This document shows, piece by piece, positions 22,771-33,000 of a stretch of DNA of 64,000 nucleotides (position 1 is its first letter; each line of letters begins with the position of its first letter). The DNA comes from Paenibacillus montanisoli (GTDB lineage Bacteria > Bacillota > Bacilli > Paenibacillales > Paenibacillaceae). A program made the translations under genes and the position numbers. The stretch lies in contig NZ_QLUW01000001.1 in the NCBI RefSeq assembly GCF_003268025.1, positions 992,001 to 1,056,000 of the forward strand. The letters are read 5' to 3'. A model generated the notes under the pieces. The model saw only the letters and a list, made by a program, of their open reading frames with translations, did no database searches and had not been told where the DNA came from.

Positions 22771-23478
22771 CTAGTTTACGTAACGTCTGTAATACTTCGT
22801 CTTGCGAACAAACCTGCATTGCGACATATAAGTCCAGGTGGTTTTCTTTTGCGTATGGCTGTTGTGGTTCTTTCTTCGGATGCAGACATAATGCCGTTTG
22901 GACACGGAATAGATACGATATCCCCTGCGACGACACCGCCAGATCCATCCGGAATCCGAGCCGGACTGTTTGAATTCGGGAAATTTGACTTGGTCCCATA
23001 CCGATTTCCGAAAGACCAGCGTGCCGCCTTTGACGCTGCGCCGGTACTTCCATTCACCATAGCGACGGAAAATCATCAGCGCCTGCTTCGCTCTGAAGTA
23101 GATGAAGGCGGTGTGTTTGCCTACGATTGACGCTTTGCCGCGTTTGATCGCGCGTGCGGCTTCCCTCAAATACTGGGGGCCATAGTAATCGTCATCATCA
23201 AACTTGGCGATGAAGCCGTCCTCGGCTAAATCGATGGCATAGTTCAGGCATTGGCCAAGCTTGTATTCTTGAGGGAGTTGGATCACTCTGATTTCATTTT
23301 CCGGGTACTGGCTTGCACGCTGCTGATAGAGCTCGATATCCATGTCGTCGTTATTCAAAACGATGATCATTTTTTTGTTCTGCCAAAGCTGCCGGTCGTA
23401 GTTCTGGAATACGTTGTCCATGCATGATTGTCTCATCGTACAAGCGATCACAGTGATCATCTTATTCGTCATCTCCAT
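22771..23478 (-). CDS. Glycosyltransferase family 2-like protein
   Basis: A 235-aa GT-A fold protein. It opens with ITVIACTMRQSCMDNVFQNY, and the metal/UDP-sugar DxD region is KFDDDDYYGPQYL near residue 94, followed by a KGGTLVFRKSVWDQV acceptor-side motif. It lacks membrane spans. The first ATG (23478) lies inside the preceding gene; an ATG at 23460 with GGAG upstream is an equally good start. It is the second gene of a two-gene minus-strand operon with the GT4 at 23462-24490. Likely transfers a sugar to a surface glycan or spore/cell-wall component; the substrate is unknown. Confidence 0.8.
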   Translation of the reverse strand: MEMTNKMITVIACTMRQSCMDNVFQNYDRQLWQNKKMIIVLNNDDMDIELYQQRASQYPENEIRVIQLPQEYKLGQCLNYAIDLAEDGFIAKFDDDDYYGPQYLREAARAIKRGKASIVGKHTAFIYFRAKQALMIFRRYGEWKYRRSVKGGTLVFRKSVWDQVKFPEFKQSGSDSGWIWRCRRRGYRIYSVSKRHYVCIRRKNHNSHTQKKTTWTYMSQCRFVRKTKYYRRYVN

Positions 23479-24490
23479 TCGGCGCGGGTTGAAGAACGGC
23501 TTTGCGTTGGTTCCATAATGTATTTTTTTTGATTTTATACAAGTTATTATCGATGATTTTTTTGTACAGGCTTAGGAAACGATCCGTCATTATGAGGTCG
23601 GAGTAGCGGGTTCTGGCATAGCGCCTGCATCTGCGGGCCGCGGGCAGAAGACGTTTACGGTAGTTGACCTTCATGGCCATGCCGGATGTCGTATAGCACA
23701 GGAGCGATGGCAATCCTCTAAGCACCTCGGGAACGGCGCCTTTCCTGAAGCCGAGTACGGGGGTGCCGCTTGCAAGCGATTCAATAAGAACAAGTCCGAA
23801 GGGTTCATCCCATGTCGACGTGAACAGGACTGTGTGGGCATTGGCGAGCAGCTCGCGTTTGCGGTCTCCGCCCACGGGGCCAATATAGCGGATTTTATTT
23901 CCCAAATGCGGTTTGATTTTGGTATTGAAATATTGTTTGTCGTTCAGCGTGCCGGCAATGATGAGCCGCCTGCCTGTTTTCTTGGCAACCTTGATGGCCA
24001 GGTGGACGCCTTTTTCCTTGATCAATCTTCCCAAGAAGAGCAAGTATTTCTGTTTGGCTGCTTTGAATGAGTAATCCTCCATGCGAATGCCGTTGTAGAC
24101 GGCGTAGCCTCTTTGATTCCCGTATTTACGCAGGATGAACCTGCTGACGTAAACCGGAATTTGCACGTTTCCCTTGACCCCTTTGGAATGGGATTGGCAG
24201 ATGGTCGGAATCGGCGGATTCGCTTTCGCGACGATGCCGTAGTGATCGTGAATGATGTCCACGTCGGGCGGAAGGTTTTTGATGATGAAGTCCAGCTGCT
24301 CACTCTTATCATCCGATTCGTATTCGAACGTTTGGGTCGCGTTCGAGGTGGATCCTTTCTTGGCGAACAGAATCACCTCATGCCCCCGCCTGACCAGTTC
24401 TTCCGTTAAATAATGAACGTCGCGCTGCGTTCCCCCGTAATCCTTCGGCGGGACAGGAATCGTATTCGTCGAGATTTGAGCAATTTTCAA
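23462..24490 (-). CDS. Glycosyltransferase family 4 protein
   Basis: A 342-aa GT-B fold protein. The N-terminal KIAQISTNTIPVPPKDYGGTQ is the loop motif of GT4 acceptor domains, and the C-terminal donor domain has LFLGRLIKEKGVHLAIKVAK and the nucleotide-sugar motif EPFGLVLIESLASGTPVLGF (ExFGxxxxE). It builds an alpha-linked sugar from a nucleotide donor at the cytoplasmic side of the membrane. It overlaps the downstream GT2 gene by 17 bp and is divergent from the nucleotidyltransferase at 24674. Its 5' intergenic space (24491-24673) has no clear promoter hexamers that I can fix. Confidence 0.88.
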   Translation of the reverse strand: MKIAQISTNTIPVPPKDYGGTQRDVHYLTEELVRRGHEVILFAKKGSTSNATQTFEYESDDKSEQLDFIIKNLPPDVDIIHDHYGIVAKANPPIPTICQSHSKGVKGNVQIPVYVSRFILRKYGNQRGYAVYNGIRMEDYSFKAAKQKYLLFLGRLIKEKGVHLAIKVAKKTGRRLIIAGTLNDKQYFNTKIKPHLGNKIRYIGPVGGDRKRELLANAHTVLFTSTWDEPFGLVLIESLASGTPVLGFRKGAVPEVLRGLPSLLCYTTSGMAMKVNYRKRLLPAARRCRRYARTRYSDLIMTDRFLSLYKKIIDNNLYKIKKNTLWNQRKAVLQPAPNGDDE

Positions 24491-24673
24491 ATGTCCCTCA
24501 GCTCCTTAGGTCAATATCTTCCCATAGGCATACCTTGTAGGATATGAGCGGACTCCTGTGCAGGGCACGGCACATTCATCAAATGCAGCGTCATTATTAA
24601 CCGCATATGTCTATACCAAGTTGAAAATAGTTTTCATAGAATAGTAGCAGTCTTAGAAGAGGAGGGGAGGCTG

Positions 24674-25666
24674 TTGAAGGGATTGATTCTCTGTGCCGGG
24701 AAAGGAAGCCGTTTATACCCATTTACTTATAGTCAGCCTAAAACGCTTATTCCTGTGGCTAATACGCCCCTGCTGCAATTATCGATCGTGAAATTAGTGG
24801 AAATCGGAATAGATCAGGTGGGTATTGTTATTCATCCGTCTCAGGAAGCGTCCATTCGCGGGCAATTCGGCGAAGGAGAAGCGCTTGGCATCTCGATTTC
24901 GTACATCTATCAGCATGAAGCAAAGGGAATCGCTCACGCGGTTAAACAAGCGGAAGCCTTTATGTCGGATGAAGCGTTTCTGCTGCTCCTCGGGGATAAT
25001 GTGATTTCTGCCCCGTTATCGGTTCTGAAGAAAGATATCGAGCTTGGCGGTGTACAAGCATCCTTGCTGCTCGCGGAAGTCGCGGTCCCGCAGGATTACG
25101 GCATCGCTGAAATCCGCGATTCGCGCATCGTCGGCCTGGAAGAGAAGCCGACAAATCCCAAGTCCAATTTAGCGGTAATGGGGGCTTACGCGTTTACGAA
25201 GGAGATCTTCGCCGCGGTCAGTGAAATCACGCCTTCCAAGCGGGGCGAGCTCGAAATAACGGATGCGATTCAATGGTTGATCGAGCAGCGGCATGACGTC
25301 GCTTACCATGTCACCGACCAATTGAGCATCGACGTCGGCACGATGGAGCGGTGGCTGCAAGCCAATCAAAAATTGCTGGACGCGGTAGCATCGAATAACC
25401 GGGTTCACAACTCCGCAAGGCTGGAGCGCTGCACGATCGTGGAGCCGGTATCGATCGGGAAAGACTGCGTACTGAAGGATTGCCGGATCGGCCCTTACGT
25501 TTCGGTGGGAGCGGGCTCCCTGCTGGAAAACTGTCATATCGAGGAATGCATCATTTTAGATGGGGTTCATGTAAAAGATCTCCCATTCCCGCTTAAAAAT
25601 GTGATCATCGGCGATCATTCTATCGTCGCTGGGGTGCTTATAGATGAAGAGGTGAAGGAACCTTGA
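24674..25666 (+). CDS. Sugar nucleotidyltransferase (glucose-1-phosphate thymidylyltransferase-like)
   Basis: A 330-aa NTP-transferase. The signature GKGSRLYPFTYSQPKTLIPV (residues 9-28) binds the nucleotide, LLLGDN near 105 holds the metal Asp, and GTMERW lies near 225. Residues about 245-320 form left-handed beta-helix hexapeptides (VSIGKDCVLKDCRIGPYVSV). This long form resembles StrD/archaeal RmlA rather than the short enterobacterial RfbA. It joins sugar-1-phosphate with an NTP. Start TTG at 24674, with GGAGGGGAGG 4-13 bases upstream. The stop overlaps the start of the UDP-glucose dehydrogenase gene (TTGA), so both probably supply activated sugars for the glycosyltransferases around them. 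Confidence 0.88.
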   Translation: MKGLILCAGKGSRLYPFTYSQPKTLIPVANTPLLQLSIVKLVEIGIDQVGIVIHPSQEASIRGQFGEGEALGISISYIYQHEAKGIAHAVKQAEAFMSDEAFLLLLGDNVISAPLSVLKKDIELGGVQASLLLAEVAVPQDYGIAEIRDSRIVGLEEKPTNPKSNLAVMGAYAFTKEIFAAVSEITPSKRGELEITDAIQWLIEQRHDVAYHVTDQLSIDVGTMERWLQANQKLLDAVASNNRVHNSARLERCTIVEPVSIGKDCVLKDCRIGPYVSVGAGSLLENCHIEECIILDGVHVKDLPFPLKNVIIGDHSIVAGVLIDEEVKEP

Positions 25667-26958
25667 AAATATTGATTATCGGTACTGGATATGTAGGAGC
25701 TACAACCGCAATGGTGTTTGCGGAGATCGGCTGGCAAGTAACGGGACTTGATATCGATGCCGGAAAAATCGAACGTCTGAGGCAGGGACGCCTGCATTTT
25801 TACGAACCAGGCCTTGAAGAGCTGATTTCCAAGCATGTGCAAAGCGGTCGCTTACGGTTTACGACGGATAAAGAAACCGCCATCGCCGGACACGACGTTA
25901 TTTTTCTTTGCGTCGGAACACCGTCGCGGCCGGATGGAAGCGCGGATCTTAGTTACATTCAACAAGCCGCCGAGGATATCGGGCGCTCTATGAACGGCTA
26001 TAAACTCGTCGTTACCAAAAGCACGGTTCCGGTCGGCACGCAGGAGCAAATCAAATCGTGGATGAAAGCGGCGCAGCGGCAGCCCAGTCATTTCGATGTC
26101 GCTTCCAATCCCGAATTTCTAAGGGAAGGGAAGGCCGTGGAAGACGCGCTGCGGCCCGACCGTATCGTGATCGGCACCGACAGCACGAGGGCAACGGAGC
26201 AGCTTCAAACGCTGTATAGGTCTTTTACATGTCCTTGGATCGTAACCAAGCCGAGAACCGCAGAGCTTATCAAATATGCGTCCAATTCGTTCCTCGCAAC
26301 AAAAATATCGTATATGAACGAGCTTGCGAGACTCTGCGACAAGCTGGAGGTCAACGTTAAAGAGGTTGCCGAAGGGATGGGCCTGGATCCTCGGATCGGG
26401 TCGAGTTTTCTTCAGGCCGGCCTGGGGTACGGAGGCTCCTGTTTTCCTAAAGACGTCTCGGAATTGATCATGACCTCAAGAAAGCATGAAGCGAATCTTC
26501 ACATTTTGGACCAAGTAGTGGAGGTCAATCATACGCAGTTCGCTTATTTGCTCGACAAGGCAAGGTCGCGGCTGGGAGGCTTTGCGCATAAAAGCATTGC
26601 TATCCTGGGGCTTGCGTTCAAGCCGGATACGGACGATATTCGGGAAGCGCCGGCGCTGCGGATGATCGATCAACTGCTGCTCGAGCAAGCCAATGTGCGG
26701 TTATTCGATCCCGTCGCGCCTTTGCCGGTTCGACCTTCCTATGGGGTTGTGACGGTTTGTTCTTCGGCTGAAGAAGCATTACGCAGCGCGGAAGCGATCA
26801 TCCTGTGCACAGAATGGCCCGAGTTCGGACAGTTGGATTGGGAGGGAGCGAAGGCGCTTCTCGCGGAGCCCAATTTCTTTGACGGCCGCAATATGATGGA
26901 TGCTGGGCGAATGCGCGGATTCGGGTACTATTATCAAGGCATCGGCAATGATCATTGA
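25663..26958 (+). CDS. UDP-glucose/GDP-mannose 6-dehydrogenase family protein
   Basis: A 431-aa enzyme, normal for the family. The NAD-binding GTGYVGATTAMVFAEIGWQV lies at residues 7-26, the substrate-binding core has SNPEFLREG (about 148-156), and the catalytic Cys260 is in GYGGSCFPKDV. A C-terminal Rossmann-like domain contains GLAFKPDTDDIREAPAL. It oxidises a nucleotide hexose to the uronic acid (most often UDP-glucose to UDP-glucuronate) for acidic polysaccharide. The start is TTG at 25663, overlapping the stop of the nucleotidyltransferase gene, with GAAGGAACC upstream. Confidence 0.92.
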   Translation: MKILIIGTGYVGATTAMVFAEIGWQVTGLDIDAGKIERLRQGRLHFYEPGLEELISKHVQSGRLRFTTDKETAIAGHDVIFLCVGTPSRPDGSADLSYIQQAAEDIGRSMNGYKLVVTKSTVPVGTQEQIKSWMKAAQRQPSHFDVASNPEFLREGKAVEDALRPDRIVIGTDSTRATEQLQTLYRSFTCPWIVTKPRTAELIKYASNSFLATKISYMNELARLCDKLEVNVKEVAEGMGLDPRIGSSFLQAGLGYGGSCFPKDVSELIMTSRKHEANLHILDQVVEVNHTQFAYLLDKARSRLGGFAHKSIAILGLAFKPDTDDIREAPALRMIDQLLLEQANVRLFDPVAPLPVRPSYGVVTVCSSAEEALRSAEAIILCTEWPEFGQLDWEGAKALLAEPNFFDGRNMMDAGRMRGFGYYYQGIGNDH

Positions 26959-27081
26959 CTAGGAATCTTTTAGCTGCCGGAGTCTATATACCTATTTTTG
27001 ACCTGTCTGCGATATTTACCTAGAAACACACTCGAAAAGTTGAATAGTTTGTAATACAACTTTAGAGGAAGGAAGCACGGA

Positions 27082-28257
27082 ATGAAGCTGCTGATCATTG
27101 CGCCTGAACAAATTCCGGTACCGCCGCCAATCGGGGGTTCCGTTGAGAATTGCATCTTTCAAATCACAAAGGAAATTTCGAGTGAACATCAAGTCACTAT
27201 CGTTAGCGTATTCCGAAAGTATCTTCCTCGTAAATCTATAGTAAACAATTCAACTATTCTGAGAGTAACCGGAGGGTCGAAGAAGACCTATTTAAAGAAT
27301 GCGATTCAAAAAGTGAAAGGGAATGAGTATGATCTCATTCAAATTGACAACAGACCAAGCTTCGCGGGTGCTGTTCGAAAAGCATTTCCGAATACGCCGA
27401 TCTCCGTCTTTATGCATTCCATGACGTTTGCCACGAGTCCGATGACGACAAAACGGAAGGCCAACGCTGATTTTAAGCACGCGAATCTAATTGTCGCCAA
27501 TAGCGAGTCTCTGCAGAAATCATTAATCAATCGTTTTCCTGCTCATCAAAAGAAGATTCATTTCGTCCATCTAGGCGTGGATACGAAGAAGTATTACCCT
27601 CGAAACAAACCAAGTTCAAAGCCCTTTCACCTGCTTTTCGCAGGAAGGTTGATTCCAAGAAAAGGAGTCCTTACTCTGCTGAGAGCCTTTAAGATTGCCC
27701 GAAAAACCGTGCCTTCACTTAAACTGTCGGTTGCCGGAGGAACCGGCAGGCCCGCTTATAAGGCATTTCTGGTGAAAAAGGCACGCATCTTGAAAATTCC
27801 GGTTCAATTTAAAGGTAATCTGACTCGCAAGCAAATGCCGCTGTTTTATCGTTCCGGGGATTGTTTTATATGCCCCTCGCAAAAGCACGAAGCATTCGGT
27901 TTAGTCAATGTTGAAGCAATGGCGAGCGGAATCCCCGTCATCGCTTCCCAAATCGGAGGGATTCCGGAAATTGTCCAGCACGGGCGTAACGGCCTGCTGG
28001 TTCAAGAATACAGTAATCCTGCCGCATTCGCCGCTCACATCGTCAAACTCGCGAGAGATCCGGAACTGTATAGACGACTTTCCAGCCAAGCAAGAGAGGA
28101 TGCGAAAAATCAGTTCAGTTGGAAGATTACCGCTACGAAACTAATGGAGACCTATAAAGAAAATCTAAAGTGTGAAAGGGATTGCGATGAGGAAGCAGAA
28201 GCAGCGGAGTTTAGCAATGGCGGCGTAATCAAGATAAGAATTTCAACGCAACTATAG
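27082..28257 (+). CDS. Glycosyltransferase family 4 protein (CotSA/YtcC-like plan)
   Basis: A 391-aa GT-B enzyme. The N-terminus KLLIIAPEQIPVPPPIGGSV is the GT4 acceptor loop, the donor domain has LLFAGRLIPRKGVLTLLRAF, and the EAFGLVNVEAMASGIPVIAS motif (ExFGxxxxE) binds the nucleotide sugar. In Bacillus, related proteins are found with spore-coat polysaccharide genes; that is family knowledge, not shown here. The ribosome site GAGGAAGGAAG lies before the ATG at 27082. Base composition is lower in G+C than the two genes upstream. The stop codon sits in the loop of a terminator hairpin. Confidence 0.87.
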   Translation: MKLLIIAPEQIPVPPPIGGSVENCIFQITKEISSEHQVTIVSVFRKYLPRKSIVNNSTILRVTGGSKKTYLKNAIQKVKGNEYDLIQIDNRPSFAGAVRKAFPNTPISVFMHSMTFATSPMTTKRKANADFKHANLIVANSESLQKSLINRFPAHQKKIHFVHLGVDTKKYYPRNKPSSKPFHLLFAGRLIPRKGVLTLLRAFKIARKTVPSLKLSVAGGTGRPAYKAFLVKKARILKIPVQFKGNLTRKQMPLFYRSGDCFICPSQKHEAFGLVNVEAMASGIPVIASQIGGIPEIVQHGRNGLLVQEYSNPAAFAAHIVKLARDPELYRRLSSQAREDAKNQFSWKITATKLMETYKENLKCERDCDEEAEAAEFSNGGVIKIRISTQL

Positions 28258-28275
28258 AGGGTTGCGTTTTTTATT
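28245..28275 (+). terminator. Rho-independent terminator
   Basis: AACGCAAC and GTTGCGTT arms around an 8-nt loop containing the stop codon, then TTTTTT. Confidence 0.75.
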
Positions 28276-28380
28276 TGGCGCAGCCATCCGGTCTGCCATT
28301 CCGCACAAGTTAGGTGCTAGTAGAATCCATTTATTCATATTTTATAGAACTACAACATTAAAGAAAGGGTGTTACGTTAG

Positions 28381-29790
28381 TTGAAAAAAGTTAAGGTTCG
28401 TTTACGGCCCATTGTAAGGAATATAAACTTGCCTACTGTTTTGAAAACAGCCATACTTCCCGGTGACACCGTTGAGAGATTATTTATCGCGACCCAGTTA
28501 GGAGAGATTTATTACATAGGAAACGGAGATATCAAGACTTTTTTGGATATTCGTCCGCAAATCATAAAACTGGGTGCTGCTGGCGGTTATGATGAAAGGG
28601 GATTGCTGGGGCTTGCATTTCATCCTGAATTTTATTTTAACGGCCTGTTCTATCTTCATTATTCAAAAGCCGGAACGCAAGGACCAGGAGCGCTTCCCGG
28701 ACCATTCAAGCCAAATCCTTGCGATCCCGGAACCTTAAACCTGAAGTGGACAAATAGAGAAACTCAGTATGATCATATTGATACCGTTGAGGAATGGATA
28801 TTACAAGCGAATGGTCAACCTCAAAAACGTCGGACGTTACTTAACCTAAGAAGACCGTTTTTAAATCATAATGGTGTCAATAGCCTAACCTTTTCGCCTG
28901 AAACCAGACAACTTGTTTTAACGACAGGAGATGGCGGATCCGGGTATGATCCATTTAATTTAAGTCAGGATGATATGGAAATCGCAGGAAAAATAATTGA
29001 AATTGATGTCCTTAGGATTGCATTTATCGATAATCCACCCGTTGTCACGCGTTTTAATGAGCTTCCCTTGCCTGTCCAGGAAACGCTAACGGTAATTGCC
29101 AAAGGGGTTCGCAATATACCCGGTATTTCTTTTCAAAGGTTTAATAACCAGTATATCAAATATGCGGGTAATGTCGGACAGGATATGGTAGAGTCTATAT
29201 TTACATTCGTTCAATATAAACCAATACCGGTTACTCAGCTTACTCAAGCTTTCTCTATGAATGCCGAACCTGACCAGGAAGGATTCATTAACTTTGGCTG
29301 GAGAGGGTGGGAGGGTGCTTTTCCTGCTTCGATTATACGCAGCTGCTCTGTAAATCCGGCTTTGGATGAGAAGATGATTGCGTATTTCAATGAAGCAGTA
29401 ACAACTTCCGTGAGGCGTATTCAGCCTTTAACCTGTTATTTTCATAAAGATCCCAGGTCCGATAGGTTCGGAGGAACCGCGCTTACAGGAGTGCAGCCAT
29501 ATATGGGGAACGAAATCCCCGATTTAAAGGGCAGCGTCGTATTTACCGATCTTGCGCGGAGCGGATCCCCACCTCCCGTTAGAGGGGTCTTAGCTTATAC
29601 CAGGGTAAGCACGGATTGTAAATTAAATGAGTTTAGTGTTATTGAAACCGATTATAATTATGGATCGCAATCCGCTTACTATGTAAATTTGGGAACGAAT
29701 CTTGATCAATCCAGACTCTATTTAGGGGTCTATGGCTCAATGAAAGTGAACGATTATAACCAAGGTACCGTTTTTGAAATTGTGCCGTAA
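28381..29790 (+). CDS. PQQ-dependent sugar dehydrogenase-like (glucose/sorbosone dehydrogenase) protein
   Basis: A 469-aa six-bladed beta-propeller. GLLGLAFHPEFYFNGLFYLH (about residues 78-97) and the NHNGVNSLTFSPETRQLVLT block (about 161-180) followed by TGDGGSGYDPF are the glucose/sorbosone dehydrogenase signatures that coordinate calcium and PQQ in characterised enzymes. It has no signal peptide, unusual because those enzymes are periplasmic or extracellular, and no PQQ synthesis genes are in view. Start TTG at 28381, with AAAGGGTG upstream. Rather AT-rich compared with the giant genes downstream. Single gene ending in its own terminator, so the link with the next operon is only positional. 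Confidence 0.75.
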   Translation: MKKVKVRLRPIVRNINLPTVLKTAILPGDTVERLFIATQLGEIYYIGNGDIKTFLDIRPQIIKLGAAGGYDERGLLGLAFHPEFYFNGLFYLHYSKAGTQGPGALPGPFKPNPCDPGTLNLKWTNRETQYDHIDTVEEWILQANGQPQKRRTLLNLRRPFLNHNGVNSLTFSPETRQLVLTTGDGGSGYDPFNLSQDDMEIAGKIIEIDVLRIAFIDNPPVVTRFNELPLPVQETLTVIAKGVRNIPGISFQRFNNQYIKYAGNVGQDMVESIFTFVQYKPIPVTQLTQAFSMNAEPDQEGFINFGWRGWEGAFPASIIRSCSVNPALDEKMIAYFNEAVTTSVRRIQPLTCYFHKDPRSDRFGGTALTGVQPYMGNEIPDLKGSVVFTDLARSGSPPPVRGVLAYTRVSTDCKLNEFSVIETDYNYGSQSAYYVNLGTNLDQSRLYLGVYGSMKVNDYNQGTVFEIVP

Positions 29791-29792
29791 TT

Positions 29793-29838
29793 AAAAAAGA
29801 GACGAGTGGATAGCAGCCCGCATCGTCTCTTTTTTTTT
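29793..29838 (+). terminator. Rho-independent terminator
   Basis: AAAAAAGAGACGA and TCGTCTCTTTTTTT arms around about 18 nt. Positions 29839-30068 hold no clear gene; a 26-codon frame at 30007 overlaps the start of the next gene and is doubtful. Confidence 0.8.
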
Positions 29839-30068
29839 ATCCACACGTTCACACTAGTACTTCATGCCGTTACCGGTCTAATGCCGACGGTCTACGCGAT
29901 ACTGGCATGACAGTGTCTATTCGAGGAGAAAGAGTCGAAACGCGTTTGGGTAGCTAGCCTTATTTAAAGTTTCTGCAGCAAAATGGATAATTTAGGAAGA
30001 GACGTTATGGCGGATCGTGCAGACATCTTATCTTTATGCCCCATTTTGTGCCGTTGGAGGGTTAAAAA

Positions 30069-33000
30069 ATGTACGATTTATCGTTAATCGACCTCATGAT
30101 TCCGTATCTTTTGCGGGGATCTGGATTTGGCCCATGGCACCCGGCGCTGGCCGCGCTCGCCGTTGATGAACACGAGACGGCCATTAGTCCGGAAGGAGTA
30201 GTCATTCGAGGAAGAGCGAGCTTCAAAGGGAGTGTTCGGCCCTTTGTCGATCTCGACAACATGCGCATTGGAGTCGAAGCGGAAAATAAGGAAGGCCATC
30301 CGCTGAACGATCCGGGGCGCCGAAATCCTTGGATGGATATCCGGGATTCGAAGATCGAATTCCAGCTGACGGCACCTCGCATCGCTTCTCAGAAGATTGC
30401 CCAGGCGGTAACCGCGCTTGCCGGCAATCCGGATTTCAAAGACGAGGCTGACCTTCTATCGACGCTTGGAGACGGAGCGGTTTCCGACTTTCCGAACACG
30501 GAATTCACGCTGGATCTCCTCCTCGCCGGGGTTGTCCTTCGGCCTCCATTTCTTCGCGGCGCGAAGCGTGGGGCAGACGGGCAGTTAATCCCGGATCCGC
30601 ATCATGCGGAAGTAAAGTTTACGCTGCCCAAAGTCAAAGCGCGGCTCGCCCAAGGCTCCGGCGTTAATGATCCGCTCACCGCCGCAATCTTATCGGCCGG
30701 CGCGTCCGGACTCGACGATCCGGGCGACCTATCTACAGCCGAGTTGGTCACGATGGACCCGCCTTATGCGTTTATCGGCGATAAAGATATTGTCGGCTTC
30801 GGCTTTCGTTCAGCCGTTCTCGATTTATCCGACGGATTTACGCCGCCGGCTGTGTTGTCGCAATTCGGATACGACGAGTCCTGGCAGGGGCTGTATTTGC
30901 CCGAGATTCGGTTATTCGTTGCGCCAAGCGGGGCTAAAGACCTCGCGGTTGACGGCGGCGCCATTAACTTGCTGATCGGCTTTGGCCAATCTGCGGGGAT
31001 AACCGGCGATTTTGATCTGACGGTTCTGAATCAAGGCGAAGGCGTATTGAAGCTTGGCGCACGATTCTACGATGCAGCAGGCAAGAGCTATGGGATTACG
31101 CGCAATGGCGACAAGAAGGCGAGCGTACAGCTGCCGGAACACACTCGCATGATTATAGATATCGACGGCGGACGAACGCCCTTTACCGCTTCGGCGTCCA
31201 TCGACGGCGCCGTGCAAAATGGTCGAGAACACGACATCGATATGACGGGAAACACGGTGCAAAGAACCGTCCTGCTAAAAGCGACTGACAGCAGCGGAAC
31301 GCCGAAGGAGGCGACGCTGGAGCTGACCATTACCCGATTGCAGATCGCAGCAGCTGTCCCAACCGAAGCTTCACTTAGCGACAAACCAGACTCCAATCCA
31401 GTGAAGATCGAGACGACTTCGATTAAACAAGGGACAAAAAGCGTCAATTCTCCAGTATTTAAAGTGATACAGGAAACAGGCACAACAGCCATTATCGGAC
31501 TGGCACCGTCTGGAGCGGCTAAATGGACTGTCGGCGGTATTGCGGCCGGTACGGGTGAAACCGTAACCGTTAACGTTGCTCCGGAAGCCAATATCAGTGT
31601 CAAGGCGGAATTACCCGGACGGGCAGGCGTGGATTCATTCACCGCGTTTTACCGGTTCGATCATCCTCTACCCACAGAGGGGCCTGCGTACTCCCTTAAT
31701 AAGGCAAACTCCCGGACTGAGCCCGCGCCTGACCAAGGCCCTACCGCATCATGGACAGCGGGATCCGATTCGCTCAGTGCTCTTGCAGGCATGCTCGAGA
31801 GCGTTCCTGCCGGCTCCAAAATCAAAATTGAAGGCTTCGCCAGCTTCGAAGGCCCCGATTCTACGCAGTCGCGTACGTATAACACGCTGCTCGCCCGGCG
31901 CCGCGCAGACGGCTTGCGTACGATGATCGAGAGCCTAGGGAAGAACTACGACTTTAATCCGGCTCCTGCAGCAAACATGACCGACTGGACCAAGCAAGGA
32001 ACCGAGCTGGAAACGAGACGAAACTTCTGGAAAGCAACGGCTTCGTGGGATCCCGTAACGGCGGACGATATCGTTATTGAAGGCACCGTTTCCCGAAAGC
32101 CTTCGAATCCGGCGCCAGGGCCTGGCACCATACCGGGAAATGATCCGGTGCCTGCCGGCGCTCCGCCCGAACCGCCTTCCTGGTTCCATTTTCTGGGCGC
32201 CAAAGTTCGCATTGTCCGCAATCAATTCGTCGCGTGCGAAGTGTTCGGCAAGTTCGATTACCAGACCGCTGCCGAGAAGCGATTGCAAGACGGCGCAGGT
32301 CCGGGCACAACGATTCCGAAGTGGAAGGGCCTCGGCAGCCAAAATCCGGCGGATGGATTAATCGACGTTCGGCTCGTGGTCCAAATTGACGATGCGACCG
32401 ATAAGGTCACCGTCACAGGCTATCTCGGAGCGGATCCAGCAGACCGGGACGGGCTGGCGCTGCTGGGAACCCGTCCGGATGATGATTTTGATCCAAACCC
32501 GCCGGATTATGGACTGAACTTCCTAGGGCTGTCCTTCCTATTCACGCCGTTATTGTCAGCTTTGGCAGGGGCTGCGGAGAGTAAAGGCGCCATTGTTCAG
32601 ATGCCTTTAACGGCAGCGGGATATGGCGTTATTGCGGGAATCGCCGCAACCGACTGGTTCCGGACGGAGCGAGTCGTCTGGTATGGCGGCGAGCTTAAAG
32701 TCATTGCCAATGACAAGGGCGAGTGGTCGACTGCTCTTCTTCTCGATATTGAAACCGCCATTTCGATGGATCTGCTCGGACTCGTCAAAATCAGAAGAGA
32801 CGCTCCGCTCTCGGTCCGATACAAGGCCATTGGCCTTCTCTTCGGCGCTCCTCCCGGCGAAGCTGCCTTCCAGTTTCGGCCGATATTTGATTCGTCGAAA
32901 GGGTACACCATCGACGTATCCAAGCCCGGCTCAATCGAGGTAGCGGATCCATTAGGCAGCATTTTACAAGTGCTCGGCGCAAAGGTGGCCCGCAATAACC

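Noticed and set aside
22532-22774. 80-aa open frame on the plus strand (ending SGEVVGRMAMALLESRHALHQ...)
   Set aside because: It spans terminator T2 and has no ribosome site. The last 30 codons could be a remnant of a lost gene, but I could not name a parent.
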